Counted from the first letter of the stretch, positions 17,202 through 26,664 are shown. The stretch is 64,000 nucleotides of DNA from Sulfuricurvum kujiense DSM 16994 (GCF_000183725.1 NC_014762.1:2170001-2234000), one strand, 5' to 3'. The notes: generated from the letters alone by a model not told the origin. Program-made: numbers and translations.

Positions 17202-18782
17202 TTAATATCTAGGTTTTGGCGAGCGATTTTGTCCGCTGAAACTGCGTGAACGCTCACCGCGATCATTTCCGCCGCGCTCACCGCCACGTTCGCCGCCGCT
17301 GCGCTCACCGCCGGCATTACGATCGTTGTTTCCGCGGTATCCGCCTCCGCCGCTTCGGTTACGGTTACGGTTGAATCCGCCGCTGCGTTGACCGCCGCGA
17401 TCATGTCGATTTGCTAGATTGCTTAGGATTTTTTCCAAACGTTCAGCCGCGATACCGATATTGTTCGGTCCTTGCACCGTATTGCGTTCCATCAATACTG
17501 AGATCAATTTATACGCAATTTGTTCTTGGTCATAATCTTGTTTCAACAAATCAAGCACTTTGTGTGCTTCATCGTACACATGCTGTTTTTCAATCTCACG
17601 CACTAAACGGGATACTTGTGCCTCTTTAACATCCAATTTGCTTGGAATATAAGCATGTTCCATTGTTGTGCCGACTTTGGCACGGATACGTTGAAGTTCT
17701 TTGAATTCCAACGGAGTAACGAGAGTAATCGCTACCCCTTTTTTACCCGCACGCCCCGTACGACCGATACGGTGAACATAGCTCTCCGGATCAAACGGAA
17801 TATGGTAGTTGAAAACGTGGGTAACGTCATCGATGTGCAATCCGCGCGCCGCAACGTCAGTTGCGATCAATACGTCAACCGCATCCGTTTTAAGCCCTTT
17901 GATAACGCTTTCACGTTGACGCTGTTCCATGTCGCCATGCAATCCTTTTGCCATATAACCTGCAGCTGAAAGGACGTTAGAGAGACGATCAACCTCTTTT
18001 TTTGTTCGGCAGAATACAACGGTTTTTTTCGCATCTTCGGAATCCATCAAACGGATAATCGCATCATCACGTTCCGATTCTTCGATGACATAGTACTGTT
18101 GAGTGATATCGGTATTCGTTGTCTCAGATTTGGTAATGGAGGCAAAAAACGGATTCACCAAAATACGCTCAGCCAATTGTTTGATCGGAGCCGGCATTGT
18201 CGCTGAGAAAAGCAATGTTTGTCGTTCCGTCGGCAAATAGGTGAAAATCTCGTTGATATCATCCAAAAAGCCCATATCGAGCATTTCATCCGCTTCATCC
18301 AAAATAACGGTTGAAGGGGTAAATCCTTTGAGCATGTTACGGCTCAACATATCAAGCAAACGCCCAGGAGTAGCAATGATCACTTGCGCACCGCGCTCGA
18401 TCAAATCCATTTGTCGGTTATATGATGATCCGCCGTAAATCGTTACGGTACGGACACCGAGATGTTTACCGTATTTGAAAATTTCATCACTTACCTGATT
18501 CGCAAGTTCGCGTGTCGGAGTGATGATAAGGGTTTCAATTCCCCCTTTTAAATGCATTTTATTCAATGCAGGAAGACCGAATGCAGCCGTTTTACCTGTA
18601 CCCGTATGGGCTTGTCCTACAACGTCGCGCCCTTCCATAATAACTGGAATAACCATTTGTTGGATCGGACTCGGTGTTTTAAATCCTGCAAAATTGATAC
18701 TTTGCATAATCTCTTTGCGAAGACCGAAAGCTTCAAATGTAGCCAAATTTTCGTCTGTGATTGTTTCTTCTGTAATGTTCAT
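17202..18782 (-). CDS. DEAD-box RNA helicase with RG-rich tail
   Basis: ATP-dependent RNA helicase of 526 aa, DeaD/CsdA-like, probably for ribosome assembly or mRNA turnover. In order: Q motif (GFKTPSPIQQ), Walker A (AHTGTGKT), PTRELANQ, DEAD box (ILDEADEMLD), SAT, and the motif VI HRIGRTGRAG. The last 55 or so residues are a low-complexity tail of G, R, N and S (many GGxR and RGG-like units), typical of RNA-binding tails. The mRNA leader is long and structured (see 18783-18997). Confidence 0.94.
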   Translation of the reverse strand: MNITEETITDENLATFEAFGLRKEIMQSINFAGFKTPSPIQQMVIPVIMEGRDVVGQAHTGTGKTAAFGLPALNKMHLKGGIETLIITPTRELANQVSDEIFKYGKHLGVRTVTIYGGSSYNRQMDLIERGAQVIIATPGRLLDMLSRNMLKGFTPSTVILDEADEMLDMGFLDDINEIFTYLPTERQTLLFSATMPAPIKQLAERILVNPFFASITKSETTNTDITQQYYVIEESERDDAIIRLMDSEDAKKTVVFCRTKKEVDRLSNVLSAAGYMAKGLHGDMEQRQRESVIKGLKTDAVDVLIATDVAARGLHIDDVTHVFNYHIPFDPESYVHRIGRTGRAGKKGVAITLVTPLEFKELQRIRAKVGTTMEHAYIPSKLDVKEAQVSRLVREIEKQHVYDEAHKVLDLLKQDYDQEQIAYKLISVLMERNTVQGPNNIGIAAERLEKILSNLANRHDRGGQRSGGFNRNRNRSGGGGYRGNNDRNAGGERSGGERGGERGGNDRGERSRSFSGQNRSPKPRY

Positions 18783-18997
18783 AGTGACCCTTTATATATA
18801 CGCCATCGGAAAACCCATTTCCGACCAGTTACGCTTGCCCGCTCATAGGGGGAGAGAAATTTCTAATGAGGATAAGTTGGATTCTCATCCGCGAGGGCAC
18901 CTTAGAAAAACATGCAAGCATGACTTTAGAAGGTACCCAAAATTCAAATGGAATGATACCTGAACTTTACATAAATAACTCTGATGATATCACTATA
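18783..18997 (-). promoter_or_regulatory. Long structured 5' leader of the DEAD-box gene
   Basis: A TATAGT box on the reverse strand (18997-18992) would give a leader of about 200 nt. It contains two clear hairpins: 18896-18937 (GGCACCTT/AAGGTACC arms around CATGC/GCATG) and 18867-18889 (ATGAGGAT/ATTCTCAT). AGAAATTTCT and GGAAA/TTTCC follow. The rest of the gap to 19106 holds only the promoter of the next gene. Confidence 0.5.
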
Positions 18998-19067
18998 CTA
19001 AAAGATAAAGATAACCTTTAGTTTCAAATTGTCTCTACTTTGTCTATCATTTTTAATCTTTAAAAAC

Positions 19068-19073
19068 TATACT
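19068..19073 (+). promoter_or_regulatory. -10 element for the 67-aa protein gene
   Basis: TATACT is 33 nt upstream of the ATG at 19107, with CCGGAG as ribosome binding site. Confidence 0.45.
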
Positions 19074-19106
19074 TCCAAAATATTCAAACTAAAACCGGAG
19101 TAAATA

Positions 19107-19310
19107 ATGTTTAATGTAAAAATGGAAAAAGAGTGCGGCTGTTTCAAGCGAAGCGGTATGGATAGTATCAAAACATTCGGAAATAAAGACGATGCAATGA
19201 TCGAAGCCAAAGCATGGGCGGAAGAGATGAATGAAACATTTTGCCAAAAACACAATTTTACCGTTGCCGAAGAAGGCAATGATCTCATCATTAAAGTAGA
19301 GATGAACTAA
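19107..19310 (+). CDS. Conserved small protein, unknown function
   Basis: A 67-aa soluble protein with no recognised domain. It has a CGC motif near residue 10 and one more Cys at about residue 47. The composition is acidic with a beta-like N-terminus, a helix (KDDAMIEAKAWAEEMNETF) and a C-terminal strand (LIIKVEMN). It has its own -10 and RBS and good codon use, so it is probably real. It is transcribed away from the helicase gene. Confidence 0.7.
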   Translation: MFNVKMEKECGCFKRSGMDSIKTFGNKDDAMIEAKAWAEEMNETFCQKHNFTVAEEGNDLIIKVEMN

Positions 19311-19328
19311 GGGGAATTCTCCCCTTGT

Positions 19329-20519
19329 TTAGAATTTCAAACTGATCTTTTTTATCACCATTTTCTTCGACCAAATCGGATCTTTCAGATCAAGTATCCC
19401 CCGAATTTCATCATTTACCAAACGGTACGATACCGTTATAACCGCCTGATCAGCTCCTGCGGCAATCGGTAATGAAAAAGCCCTCATTCCCTGTGCCGGT
19501 ATCGAAATACTTTGAATCGTTTTAGCCGCCAAATGGGGAACCGTTGGTTTGCCACGCTTACTGAGATAATGTGCAGTCAATGACAAAACCTCTTTTTTAA
19601 CGGACTTCCCTTTATTGAAGTATTGCGCTTCAATCAGTATCTCTCTCGATCCGAATCCGCTTGGAAGCGCATGGGGCTGCGGATTGGAAAGCACGATGTC
19701 CAACGTATTGCTGTTTTTTCGTACATCTACGTTAAGGGCATTTTGCCACATTGACTCGGTATGGCCTCCGACAAATCCGTGTTCACGTATCAGACGTTTG
19801 CGCGGTTGGCCGTTTGCTATAGGCAATGTCGATGCAACTCCCTCTTTTCGAGGCCCCATATGGCAATCGACACATGCTTTCGAACCGCTCTTAAATTCTG
19901 ACTGCATATCGATAAAGCGGTGTCCCTCTTCGGAAGTATCATTGGCATGACAGACAAAACAGAGCTGATTCGGATTGGTATCCATAAACGGACGCTGTTC
20001 TACATGATGATAAGGGGACTTCGCATCGGCAAACGGACCGATCATAGTTCCCGATTTCATCCATGTTACACGATTGATACCTCGTTTGTCGGCGGGCAGT
20101 TCATCATGTATCTGATCGATATTATGGCAGACGACACAGTTGATTCCCTCGGAGATCGTATCGCTTTGAAGCGCTTTGGTAGCGGCAGAGTCTTTATCAA
20201 GTTTTAATGCCGCAATCGCTTCGTATTCGGCGCTGGTAGAAGTAACGGCTATGCGGGGATTATGGCAGGTGGCACATTCGATTTTAATCGTATTGAGGGA
20301 TTTTCGGTTATCTTTGCGGGCAACATAATCGATCGTTTTTTGGAAATATTCATCGTTTCCGTAATGTGACTTGGCATGCCAGGAATTATCCCACTGCTTT
20401 ACAATATGGCTGTGACACGCTTTGCACTTGCCGGAATCTTTAAATTTGTCTCCGACCTGAACCGCTACCGCGGCATAAAGACTAAAACTGACGATCCACA
20501 ACAGCCATATCAAACGCAT
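19329..20519 (-). CDS. Periplasmic pentaheme c-type cytochrome
   Basis: A 396-aa exported multiheme cytochrome. A signal peptide spans about residues 1-20. Five CxxCH sites lie in the first 220 residues: 32-36, 82-86, 128-132, 187-191 and 216-220. The last 170 residues have no heme and look like a beta-rich domain. The layout resembles the cytochrome c-554 / tetraheme families, but the redox partner and substrate cannot be told. No cognate oxidoreductase lies beside it. Confidence 0.88.
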   Translation of the reverse strand: MRLIWLLWIVSFSLYAAVAVQVGDKFKDSGKCKACHSHIVKQWDNSWHAKSHYGNDEYFQKTIDYVARKDNRKSLNTIKIECATCHNPRIAVTSTSAEYEAIAALKLDKDSAATKALQSDTISEGINCVVCHNIDQIHDELPADKRGINRVTWMKSGTMIGPFADAKSPYHHVEQRPFMDTNPNQLCFVCHANDTSEEGHRFIDMQSEFKSGSKACVDCHMGPRKEGVASTLPIANGQPRKRLIREHGFVGGHTESMWQNALNVDVRKNSNTLDIVLSNPQPHALPSGFGSREILIEAQYFNKGKSVKKEVLSLTAHYLSKRGKPTVPHLAAKTIQSISIPAQGMRAFSLPIAAGADQAVITVSYRLVNDEIRGILDLKDPIWSKKMVIKKISLKF

Positions 20520-20528
20520 ATAAACCCC

Positions 20529-21449
20529 TTATCGATGTTTATTTAACCAAACCATTAACCCTTTTTGAGCATGAAGACGGTTTTCTGCCTCTTCAAAAAT
20601 GACACTTTGAGCTCCGTCCAGAACCGCTTCACTCACTTCGACTCCGCGATAAGCAGGAAGACAGTGCAAAAAGATCGCATCATCCGTTGCGAGCGCCATC
20701 AGTGCTTCATCAACGATATACCCTTCGAACGCTTTGATGCGCTGCGCTTTTTCCTCTTCCTGTCCCATCGAAATCCACGTATCGGTGGTTACTACGGTAG
20801 CACCCTTAACAGCCTCTTTCGGATCGTTCGTGAAGGTTATTTTGGCACCGCTTTGCTCTGCAAGCGCAAGTGCATCGGCAATAATTGCCGGATCGCATTC
20901 GTATCCCTTAGGGGTTGCGACACGCAGTTCAAATCCGAGTTTGGCAGAGAGCATCAACCATGAATGGGTCATATTGTTACCGTCTCCCACATAGGCTACG
21001 ACCGGATTTTTATCTTTTCCGCACTCCATCATCGTCATGTAATCCGCCAACAGCTGTACCGGGTGGTAACTGTCGCTTAAGCCGTTGATCACGGGGACTT
21101 TCGAATACAGAGCGAACTCTTCGAGCATAGCCTGCTCATAGGTTCGAATCATTACCATATCGCACATGGATGAGATAACACGTGCAGTATCCTTGACCGG
21201 CTCACCGCGCCCGAGATGGATATCACGGTTGGAGAGAAACAGGGCATGACCGCCGAGCTGATACATTCCGACCTCAAAACTGACACGGGTGCGGGTAGAG
21301 CTTTTTTCAAAAATCATCGCCAATGTTTGCCCCGCCATACGCGGTTTAAACTCTTTGGCTTTGACCTCTTTTTTGATCTCCAAACCGATCGTCAAAATTT
21401 CCAGTATTTCTTCTTTCGTATAATCTTTTAACGTTAAAAAATGTCTCAC
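20529..21449 (-). CDS. argF: Ornithine carbamoyltransferase
   Basis: Makes citrulline from ornithine and carbamoyl phosphate in arginine synthesis. The 306 aa carry the carbamoyl-phosphate motif SSTRTR and the ornithine motif [11 protein letters not shown] at 21449 is chosen ([11 protein letters not shown]) because AAGGAAC lies just upstream. A TTG 18 nt further up has no RBS. It lies downstream of hemB in the same direction with about 80 bp between. Confidence 0.95.
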   Translation of the reverse strand: MRHFLTLKDYTKEEILEILTIGLEIKKEVKAKEFKPRMAGQTLAMIFEKSSTRTRVSFEVGMYQLGGHALFLSNRDIHLGRGEPVKDTARVISSMCDMVMIRTYEQAMLEEFALYSKVPVINGLSDSYHPVQLLADYMTMMECGKDKNPVVAYVGDGNNMTHSWLMLSAKLGFELRVATPKGYECDPAIIADALALAEQSGAKITFTNDPKEAVKGATVVTTDTWISMGQEEEKAQRIKAFEGYIVDEALMALATDDAIFLHCLPAYRGVEVSEAVLDGAQSVIFEEAENRLHAQKGLMVWLNKHR

Positions 21450-21532
21450 AGTGTTCCTTCGATACAAAAAACAATCATATCATAAAAAAAATTCATTAAC
21501 AAATCCACTTTTAGTTTAAGCAAGAATTGAAA

Positions 21533-22498
21533 TTACGACAGCAAAGCTGCCACTTCTTTAGCATGGTAACTGATGATGATATCGGCACCGGCGCGTTTAA
21601 ATCCGACCATTGTCTCCATCATAACACGATTATAATCGATGAGCCCCGCCGCACCCGCATGTTTGAGCATGGCGTACTCGCCGCTGACATTATAAACCGC
21701 CAGAGGAAGAGAAGAAGCTTCACGGATATCGCGAATAATATCGAGATAAGCAAGAGCGGGTTTCACCATTAAAATATCGGCACCCTGTGCTTCATCGACC
21801 AAACTTTCCCGAATCGCTTCACGCCGGTTGGCCGGATCCATCTGATACGTAGAGCGGTCGCCGAAACTCGGAACCGATTCGGCAACATCACGGAACGGTC
21901 CGTAATAGCCGCTGGCGAATTTCGTCGAATAGCTCATGATCGGAAGATTGACATACCCTCCGCCGTCAAGTGCGTCGCGCAATGTCGTAATAATTCCGTC
22001 CATCATCCCTGAAGGTGCGATCATATCGGCACCCGCACGGGCATGTACCAACGCCTGCTGCGCCGAGATCCCCAGTGTCAAATCGTTATCCACCGTCTCA
22101 TGAACATGGTCCAAAATACCGCAATGTCCGTGATCGGTATATTCACAAAAGCACAAATCGGTCACCACAAACATTTTAGGAAATGCGCGCTTGATGGCAC
22201 GTACCGCCGTTGCGATTATCCCGTGATCGCAAAGGGCATCGGAACCGACCGAATCTTTCACTTCGGGGATACCGAAAAGGATGATCGAATGAATTCCGAG
22301 CGATTGAAGAAGCTCGCACTCTTTTAAAATCTCATCTAGGCTCATTTGAAAAACACCGGGCATCGAAGCGACTTCCGTTTTGATCCCCTCCCCCGGCCGA
22401 ACGAACAAAGGATAGATAAAATCGTTTACCCCGACATGGGTCTCACGAACCAATGCGCGCAGTTGGGAATTAAGACGGGTACGGCGAAAACGCTCCAT
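21533..22498 (-). CDS. hemB: Delta-aminolevulinic acid dehydratase (porphobilinogen synthase)
   Basis: Joins two 5-aminolevulinates to porphobilinogen in heme synthesis. The 321 aa show the zinc-type active site [16 protein letters not shown] with three cysteines and a [11 protein letters not shown] loop. The start [16 protein letters not shown] at 22498 is preceded by TTGGAGTCACATTT, so the 15 residues further upstream are not used. Divergent from ribA, about 80 bp apart. Confidence 0.96.
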   Translation of the reverse strand: MERFRRTRLNSQLRALVRETHVGVNDFIYPLFVRPGEGIKTEVASMPGVFQMSLDEILKECELLQSLGIHSIILFGIPEVKDSVGSDALCDHGIIATAVRAIKRAFPKMFVVTDLCFCEYTDHGHCGILDHVHETVDNDLTLGISAQQALVHARAGADMIAPSGMMDGIITTLRDALDGGGYVNLPIMSYSTKFASGYYGPFRDVAESVPSFGDRSTYQMDPANRREAIRESLVDEAQGADILMVKPALAYLDIIRDIREASSLPLAVYNVSGEYAMLKHAGAAGLIDYNRVMMETMVGFKRAGADIIISYHAKEVAALLS

Positions 22499-22581
22499 AA
22501 ATGTGACTCCAATAATAAAATAGCGAATAGATTGTATCGCCACTTAGTTTAATAATCCATTTTTTAGAAACACCGATTATA

Positions 22582-23181
22582 ATGGCACTAATGAAAACAA
22601 CAACACCACTTTTTGAAAAATCATCCATTGCCAATCTCCCGAGCAAATACGGACATTTTAAAATCCGTGTCTATAAAGAGGGGATTCAAGAGCATTTAGC
22701 CATTTTTACCGAAAACTTTGAGCTACAAGAATCGCCGTTGGTCCGAATCCATTCGGAGTGCCTGACCGGAGACACTTTCGGCAGTATCAAATGTGACTGT
22801 AACAATCAGTTACACAAAGCTCTTAAGTTGATAGCCCAAGAGGGGGGACTGATCATTTATCACCGTCAAGAGGGGCGAAATATCGGTCTGCTGAACAAAA
22901 TCAATGCCTACTGCCTCCAGGATCAGGGACGCAATACAATCGAAGCCAACGTCGAACTCGGCTTTGCCCCCGATCAGCGTACGTACGATGTAGTCGGTGA
23001 AGTTTTCAAAGATTTTAATCTTACAAAAATCCGTCTGCTGACCAACAATCCCGCAAAAGTAAATGTAGTCGAAGGATTCAATGTCGAAATTACCGAACGG
23101 GTTCCCGTCATTATCGATCCGAACCCTCATAACGAGGGATATTTACGGGTTAAAAAAGAACAGATGGGGCATGACCTATGA
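22582..23181 (+). CDS. ribA: GTP cyclohydrolase II
   Basis: First step of riboflavin synthesis from GTP. It is a stand-alone RibA of 199 aa without a RibB domain. The zinc site HSECLTGDTFGSIKCDC has three cysteines, and YHRQEGRNIGLLNKI is the catalytic segment. It overlaps rsmG by 4 nt. No FMN riboswitch is visible in the 83 bp upstream. Confidence 0.94.
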   Translation: MALMKTTTPLFEKSSIANLPSKYGHFKIRVYKEGIQEHLAIFTENFELQESPLVRIHSECLTGDTFGSIKCDCNNQLHKALKLIAQEGGLIIYHRQEGRNIGLLNKINAYCLQDQGRNTIEANVELGFAPDQRTYDVVGEVFKDFNLTKIRLLTNNPAKVNVVEGFNVEITERVPVIIDPNPHNEGYLRVKKEQMGHDL

Positions 23182-23756
23182 GCCATTTGAAGCAGCTTTT
23201 AGCACAGTACAACGTGAGCGTAAACGAAGATTTTTTTGAAAAGATCGAGCAGTACAAAACATTGCTTGAGAAATGGAATAAAATCCATAATCTCACCGGA
23301 GCAAAAACGCTCCAGCAAATCGATGCATTTATCGTCGATGCCGTTATCCCCATCACGTTTCTACCTTCCGTCAAAAAAGCGATGGATATCGGGACGGGAG
23401 CCGGATTTCCGGGGATGATCCTGGCTATCGCTATGCCGCAAACCCATTTTACCCTCGTCGAACCCCTCTCAAAACGGGCCAGTTTTTTGCAGTTTGTCAA
23501 AGCCGATTTGGGACTTGAGAATGTTGACGTCAAAGCGCTCCGAGCCGAACAGCTCAAAAGCGAACCCTACGATCTGATAACCTCCCGCGCAGTTACCGAC
23601 ACCGAAATGCTCTTGAAACTGTCAGAACCGTTTTGCCGAGAGGGAAGCCTTTTACTCTTTTACAAAGGGGAAAAAGTGTATGATGAAATCGATGAAACAC
23701 TCGATTACACTATTATAGAAGCAGAAAATCGCCATTATCTGCTCATAAAGAGATAA
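23178..23756 (+). CDS. rsmG: 16S rRNA (guanine-N7) methyltransferase
   Basis: A 192-aa GidB-type methyltransferase. The SAM-binding loop is MDIGTGAGFPG and the ITSRAV motif follows, both typical. The start overlaps ribA (ATGA), so the two should be co-translated. It is followed 5 nt later by the 68-aa zinc-ribbon-like membrane protein. Confidence 0.95.
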   Translation: MSHLKQLLAQYNVSVNEDFFEKIEQYKTLLEKWNKIHNLTGAKTLQQIDAFIVDAVIPITFLPSVKKAMDIGTGAGFPGMILAIAMPQTHFTLVEPLSKRASFLQFVKADLGLENVDVKALRAEQLKSEPYDLITSRAVTDTEMLLKLSEPFCREGSLLLFYKGEKVYDEIDETLDYTIIEAENRHYLLIKR

Positions 23757-23760
23757 AAAC

Positions 23761-23967
23761 ATGTTAAAGCTATTATTATTAGTCGGTGTAGTGATCGGAG
23801 TTTATTACCTTTTTTTCAAAAAGAAAGCTCTTACCCCTCCCTCTTCGGATAACTCACAGGAAGAAGCGATGATTCCGTGTGCCAAATGCGGGACATACGT
23901 ACAAGTCAAAGAATCTCTCATGCGCGATGGCAAATATTACTGCTCGCGTGAATGTCTGGCGGCCTGA
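23761..23967 (+). CDS. PP0621-like membrane-anchored zinc-ribbon protein
   Basis: A 68-aa protein with one N-terminal membrane helix (LLLLVGVVIGVYYLFF), a short linker and a CAKCG...YCSREC motif of four cysteines that should bind zinc. It resembles the PP0621 family, of unknown role. It sits in a tight run ribA-rsmG-this-next gene with gaps of 5 nt or less. Confidence 0.75.
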   Translation: MLKLLLLVGVVIGVYYLFFKKKALTPPSSDNSQEEAMIPCAKCGTYVQVKESLMRDGKYYCSRECLAA

Positions 23968-23969
23968 TT

Positions 23970-24362
23970 ATGTTGTTATTCGGCCACCCATATATCCCCT
24001 CTGTGCCGTTTTATCATATCGATTCGATCGAAGCACTGCGGCACACACCGCCCAATTCCGTCGTTGCCCTCTTTTTTACCCCTGAAAATCTTGATATTAT
24101 TGAACATCTACGCCAAAACGGCGTCCGTTTTGCACTCCATATCGAAACGGCTACCGATGCGGTTGTCGCTGAGAACTTAGGGGCATCGTATCTGATCGTC
24201 ATTCCGAAATATGCCGTTTCGGTTCAAAAAGTGGCAGAACATTATTTATTTGATGCCAAAGTATTGGGATATATTGAAAACGTAAACCATCTGGATGAGC
24301 TGGTCGACATGCGTCTTGACGGAGCCGTCTTTTCAGACGCGATTATTAAAATAAATTCCTAA
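23970..24362 (+). CDS. Conserved protein, unknown function
   Basis: A 130-aa soluble protein, not recognised. It shows an alternating beta-alpha pattern (LLFGHPYIP, VVALFFTPENLDII, RFALHIET, ASYLIVIPKYA, KVLGYI), suggesting a small Rossmann or TIM-like half barrel. No catalytic motif stands out. The start at 23970 is 2 nt after the preceding stop. An earlier in-frame start would overlap that gene. It overlaps alr by 4 nt at the convergent end. Confidence 0.65.
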   Translation: MLLFGHPYIPSVPFYHIDSIEALRHTPPNSVVALFFTPENLDIIEHLRQNGVRFALHIETATDAVVAENLGASYLIVIPKYAVSVQKVAEHYLFDAKVLGYIENVNHLDELVDMRLDGAVFSDAIIKINS

Positions 24363-25375
24363 TCGATCCACTCGCGTTTTAAATCTTTATCGAGGCATGC
24401 GAGAATCTCATACCCGATTGTCCCGACGATGCGCGCGTAATCGTTGGCATTGTCAAAGATCATCAACTGCTCCGCATCACCGGCAAAACTGGCACTGTCC
24501 ATCGATATACGGCCGCGAAGTTCAATCCCCTCGGGCGTAACGTAACGGTTGGAAGCCAATCTGTCCAACCCGTTGGCATACCCCAGATCATAGGTGCTGA
24601 TCACCTCATCGCTCTGCGCTTCATAGATTCCGTTATAACCGACACGTTCTCCCGCCTTTAGAACACGGGTCGCTATTTTATCGCCCCACAGCGAAAGGAC
24701 ACTTTGCAGCTCAGGCTGTTCGAGGGTTTTATCCATTTCAAGACAGCCGTACAGCGCAATCCCGACTCGAACCATATCATCGCTGCATTCCGCTGAACGA
24801 AAAGCTCCGGCTGAGTTAGAGATATGAAACCGTAGACTCCACCCGTATTTTTTGGCTAAAGCCGAAGCTCTAATTTTTGTCGCATCAAAGATTTTGCGTT
24901 GCCAAAACCACTCCGAACTTAGTGTATCGGCAGCTCTAAAATGGCTCATGAGCCCGACACATATGAGTCCTCTTTGCGCTATTTTTTCAAACGCTTCTTC
25001 AAGCTGTTCGGGAAAGACTCCGTTACGGTGCATCCCCGTATCAATTTTAAGTTCGACACGTGCTCCGCTCGGATACTGTGCTATTTCTTCGAGCGAATTG
25101 ATCGCATAACTAAAGTGCGGATGCACCTGTGTCGGCTTTTGTCCCAATATCAATACATTATCAAAATATCTGACAATCTCTTCGGCTTCACGTTCCAATC
25201 GGACCACTGCCTGCTTTACACCGTACTCCGATGCCGTCTGAGCGATTAATACCGCACCGTGACCGTACGCGTTATCTTTTAAAACAACCGCAATTTTATC
25301 TTTTCCACCGACTTGGTGTGCGATAATGTCAAGATTATGAATCAATGCCTTACGGCTAAGCTTTATTGTTCCCAT
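24359..25375 (-). CDS. alr: Alanine racemase
   Basis: PLP enzyme that makes D-alanine for peptidoglycan. The 338 aa begin MGTIKLSRKALIHNLD and include the PLP-lysine segment VVLKDNAYGHG. The catalytic tyrosine is in VGYNGIYEA. ATG at 25375 is used; the in-frame TTG at 25393 has no RBS. Its start is only 27 nt from the divergent agmatine deiminase start. Confidence 0.93.
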   Translation of the reverse strand: MGTIKLSRKALIHNLDIIAHQVGGKDKIAVVLKDNAYGHGAVLIAQTASEYGVKQAVVRLEREAEEIVRYFDNVLILGQKPTQVHPHFSYAINSLEEIAQYPSGARVELKIDTGMHRNGVFPEQLEEAFEKIAQRGLICVGLMSHFRAADTLSSEWFWQRKIFDATKIRASALAKKYGWSLRFHISNSAGAFRSAECSDDMVRVGIALYGCLEMDKTLEQPELQSVLSLWGDKIATRVLKAGERVGYNGIYEAQSDEVISTYDLGYANGLDRLASNRYVTPEGIELRGRISMDSASFAGDAEQLMIFDNANDYARIVGTIGYEILACLDKDLKREWID

Positions 25376-25402
25376 ACTGATATTATATTCCAAGGTAAGT
25401 TA

Positions 25403-26416
25403 ATGCGTTATTTCCCCGCCGAATTTGAACCTCAAAGTTTTGTACAGCTCATTTTTCCCCATCCGCAAAGCGATTGGGCACCCTATCTCGAAGAAGCGAG
25501 AGCGTGTTTTGTCAACATAGCCACTGCCGTTGCCCGTTATCAGCCTTGTCTTATCGTATGCGATGACGTTGATCTGGTCAAAGGGTACTTTTCATCTCAT
25601 GAGAATCTAATCTTTGTCCCATACCAAACCAACGACACCTGGGCACGCGACTGCAGTGTCCTCAGTGTTATCGACGAAGATGAAGGCGAACCGCTTCTGC
25701 TTGATTTCACCTTTACCGGATGGGGAGGAAAATTTGACGCATCCCGTGATAATGAGATGAGTTCATCCATCTCCCATGTCTACGGTGCGCCAATGGAAAA
25801 AATAGACCTTATACTTGAGGGGGGAGGCGTAGAAACCAATGCAAACGGTTCATTGCTCACCACCGCAGAGTGTCTGCTTAATCCCAACCGAAATCCCCAT
25901 TTGGATAAAAAAGGGATGGAAAACGAGCTCAAAAAACATTTCGGCGTAGAGCAGATTCTATGGCTCAATCACGGCTATTTGGCAGGAGACGATACCGACA
26001 GCCATATCGATACGCTAGCCCGTTTTATCGATACCGATACGATCATGTACGTCAAATGCGATGATAAAAACGATGAACATTACGAGGCGCTCAAAAAAAT
26101 GGAAGAGGAGTTGAAAGTATTGCGCGATATCGACGGAGAACCGTTTAATCTTATCGCACTGCCGATGTGTTCACCGGTATTTTATGATGATGAGCGGCTG
26201 CCGGCAACGTATGCCAATTTCTTGATTATCAACGATGCCGTATTGCTCCCCGTCTATAACGATCCGCATGATGCCGAAGCGATTGCGATCTGCCGCGAAG
26301 CGTTCAAAGGACGCGATATTATCCCTATCGACTGCTCCGTATTAATTCGCCAGCACGGTTCGCTCCACTGCGTTACGATGCAGTTCCCCGAAGATATATC
26401 TTTGAGAATTGATTAA
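25403..26416 (+). CDS. aguA: Agmatine deiminase (peptidyl-arginine deiminase family)
   Basis: Converts agmatine to N-carbamoylputrescine for polyamine synthesis. The 337 aa carry the catalytic Cys in HGSLHCVTMQFP, the family's DxWxRD motif (NDTWARDCSV), EGGGVETN and DDTDSHID. The start MRYFPAEFEPQ is preceded by CCAAGG. The upstream in-frame ATG at 25313 would lie inside alr. The next enzyme, N-carbamoylputrescine amidase, is not in the window. Confidence 0.9.
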   Translation: MRYFPAEFEPQSFVQLIFPHPQSDWAPYLEEARACFVNIATAVARYQPCLIVCDDVDLVKGYFSSHENLIFVPYQTNDTWARDCSVLSVIDEDEGEPLLLDFTFTGWGGKFDASRDNEMSSSISHVYGAPMEKIDLILEGGGVETNANGSLLTTAECLLNPNRNPHLDKKGMENELKKHFGVEQILWLNHGYLAGDDTDSHIDTLARFIDTDTIMYVKCDDKNDEHYEALKKMEEELKVLRDIDGEPFNLIALPMCSPVFYDDERLPATYANFLIINDAVLLPVYNDPHDAEAIAICREAFKGRDIIPIDCSVLIRQHGSLHCVTMQFPEDISLRID

Positions 26417-26423
26417 ATTCTGC

Positions 26424-26448
26424 CCGAAGGATCATACCTTTGGCGTAT
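26424..26448 (+). repeat. Degenerate module A hairpin
   Basis: CCGAAGGATCATACCTTTGG, followed by CGTA, after the agmatine deiminase stop. It matches the module A layout (stem, short loop, GGC-TA tail) and is a likely terminator. Confidence 0.45.
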
Positions 26449-26453
26449 CCGAA

Positions 26454-26543
26454 TCAACGGAATAAAAGGGAAAAACCGGAATAGAGAAAATAGCCCGATG
26501 CCGCAAAAAGAATAATGGTTAAGAGTATTTGTTTTTTATTCAT
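26454..26543 (-). CDS. Possible 29-aa single-helix membrane protein
   Basis: A short frame starting MNKKQILLTIILFAASGYFL and ending in GFSLLFR. It has a positive N-terminus and one membrane helix of about 20 residues, the layout of small membrane proteins. No good ribosome binding site is seen and no family is recognised, so it could be chance. It lies alone in the 248-bp gap between aguA and the TonB receptor. Confidence 0.3.
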   Translation of the reverse strand: MNKKQILLTIILFAASGYFLYSGFSLLFR

Positions 26544-26602
26544 GCATGAAAGTGTAACATAAAAAGCAAATACCGCAATTAACATGATTTAGGGCATCGA
26601 CT

Positions 26603-26633
26603 TAACACTAATGTAACACTTTTTTTCTATTAT
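26603..26633 (+). promoter_or_regulatory. Direct-repeat operator and -10 of the copper receptor
   Basis: TAACACT occurs at 26603-26609 and again at 26614-26620, one 11-bp turn apart, within CTTAACACTAATGTAACACT. TATTAT (-10) follows at 26628-26633 after 7 nt. The same arrangement with the same spacing is found at 59138-59168. Such tandem 11-bp-phased sites overlapping -35 are typical of OmpR-family activators. Confidence 0.65.
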
Positions 26634-26664
26634 CTCTTCATATTTATCTTAAGGATTAAGAAGT

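Noticed and set aside
22499-22581. FMN riboswitch in front of ribA
   Set aside because: The gap is only 83 bp and shared with hemB; no conserved FMN aptamer elements are seen.
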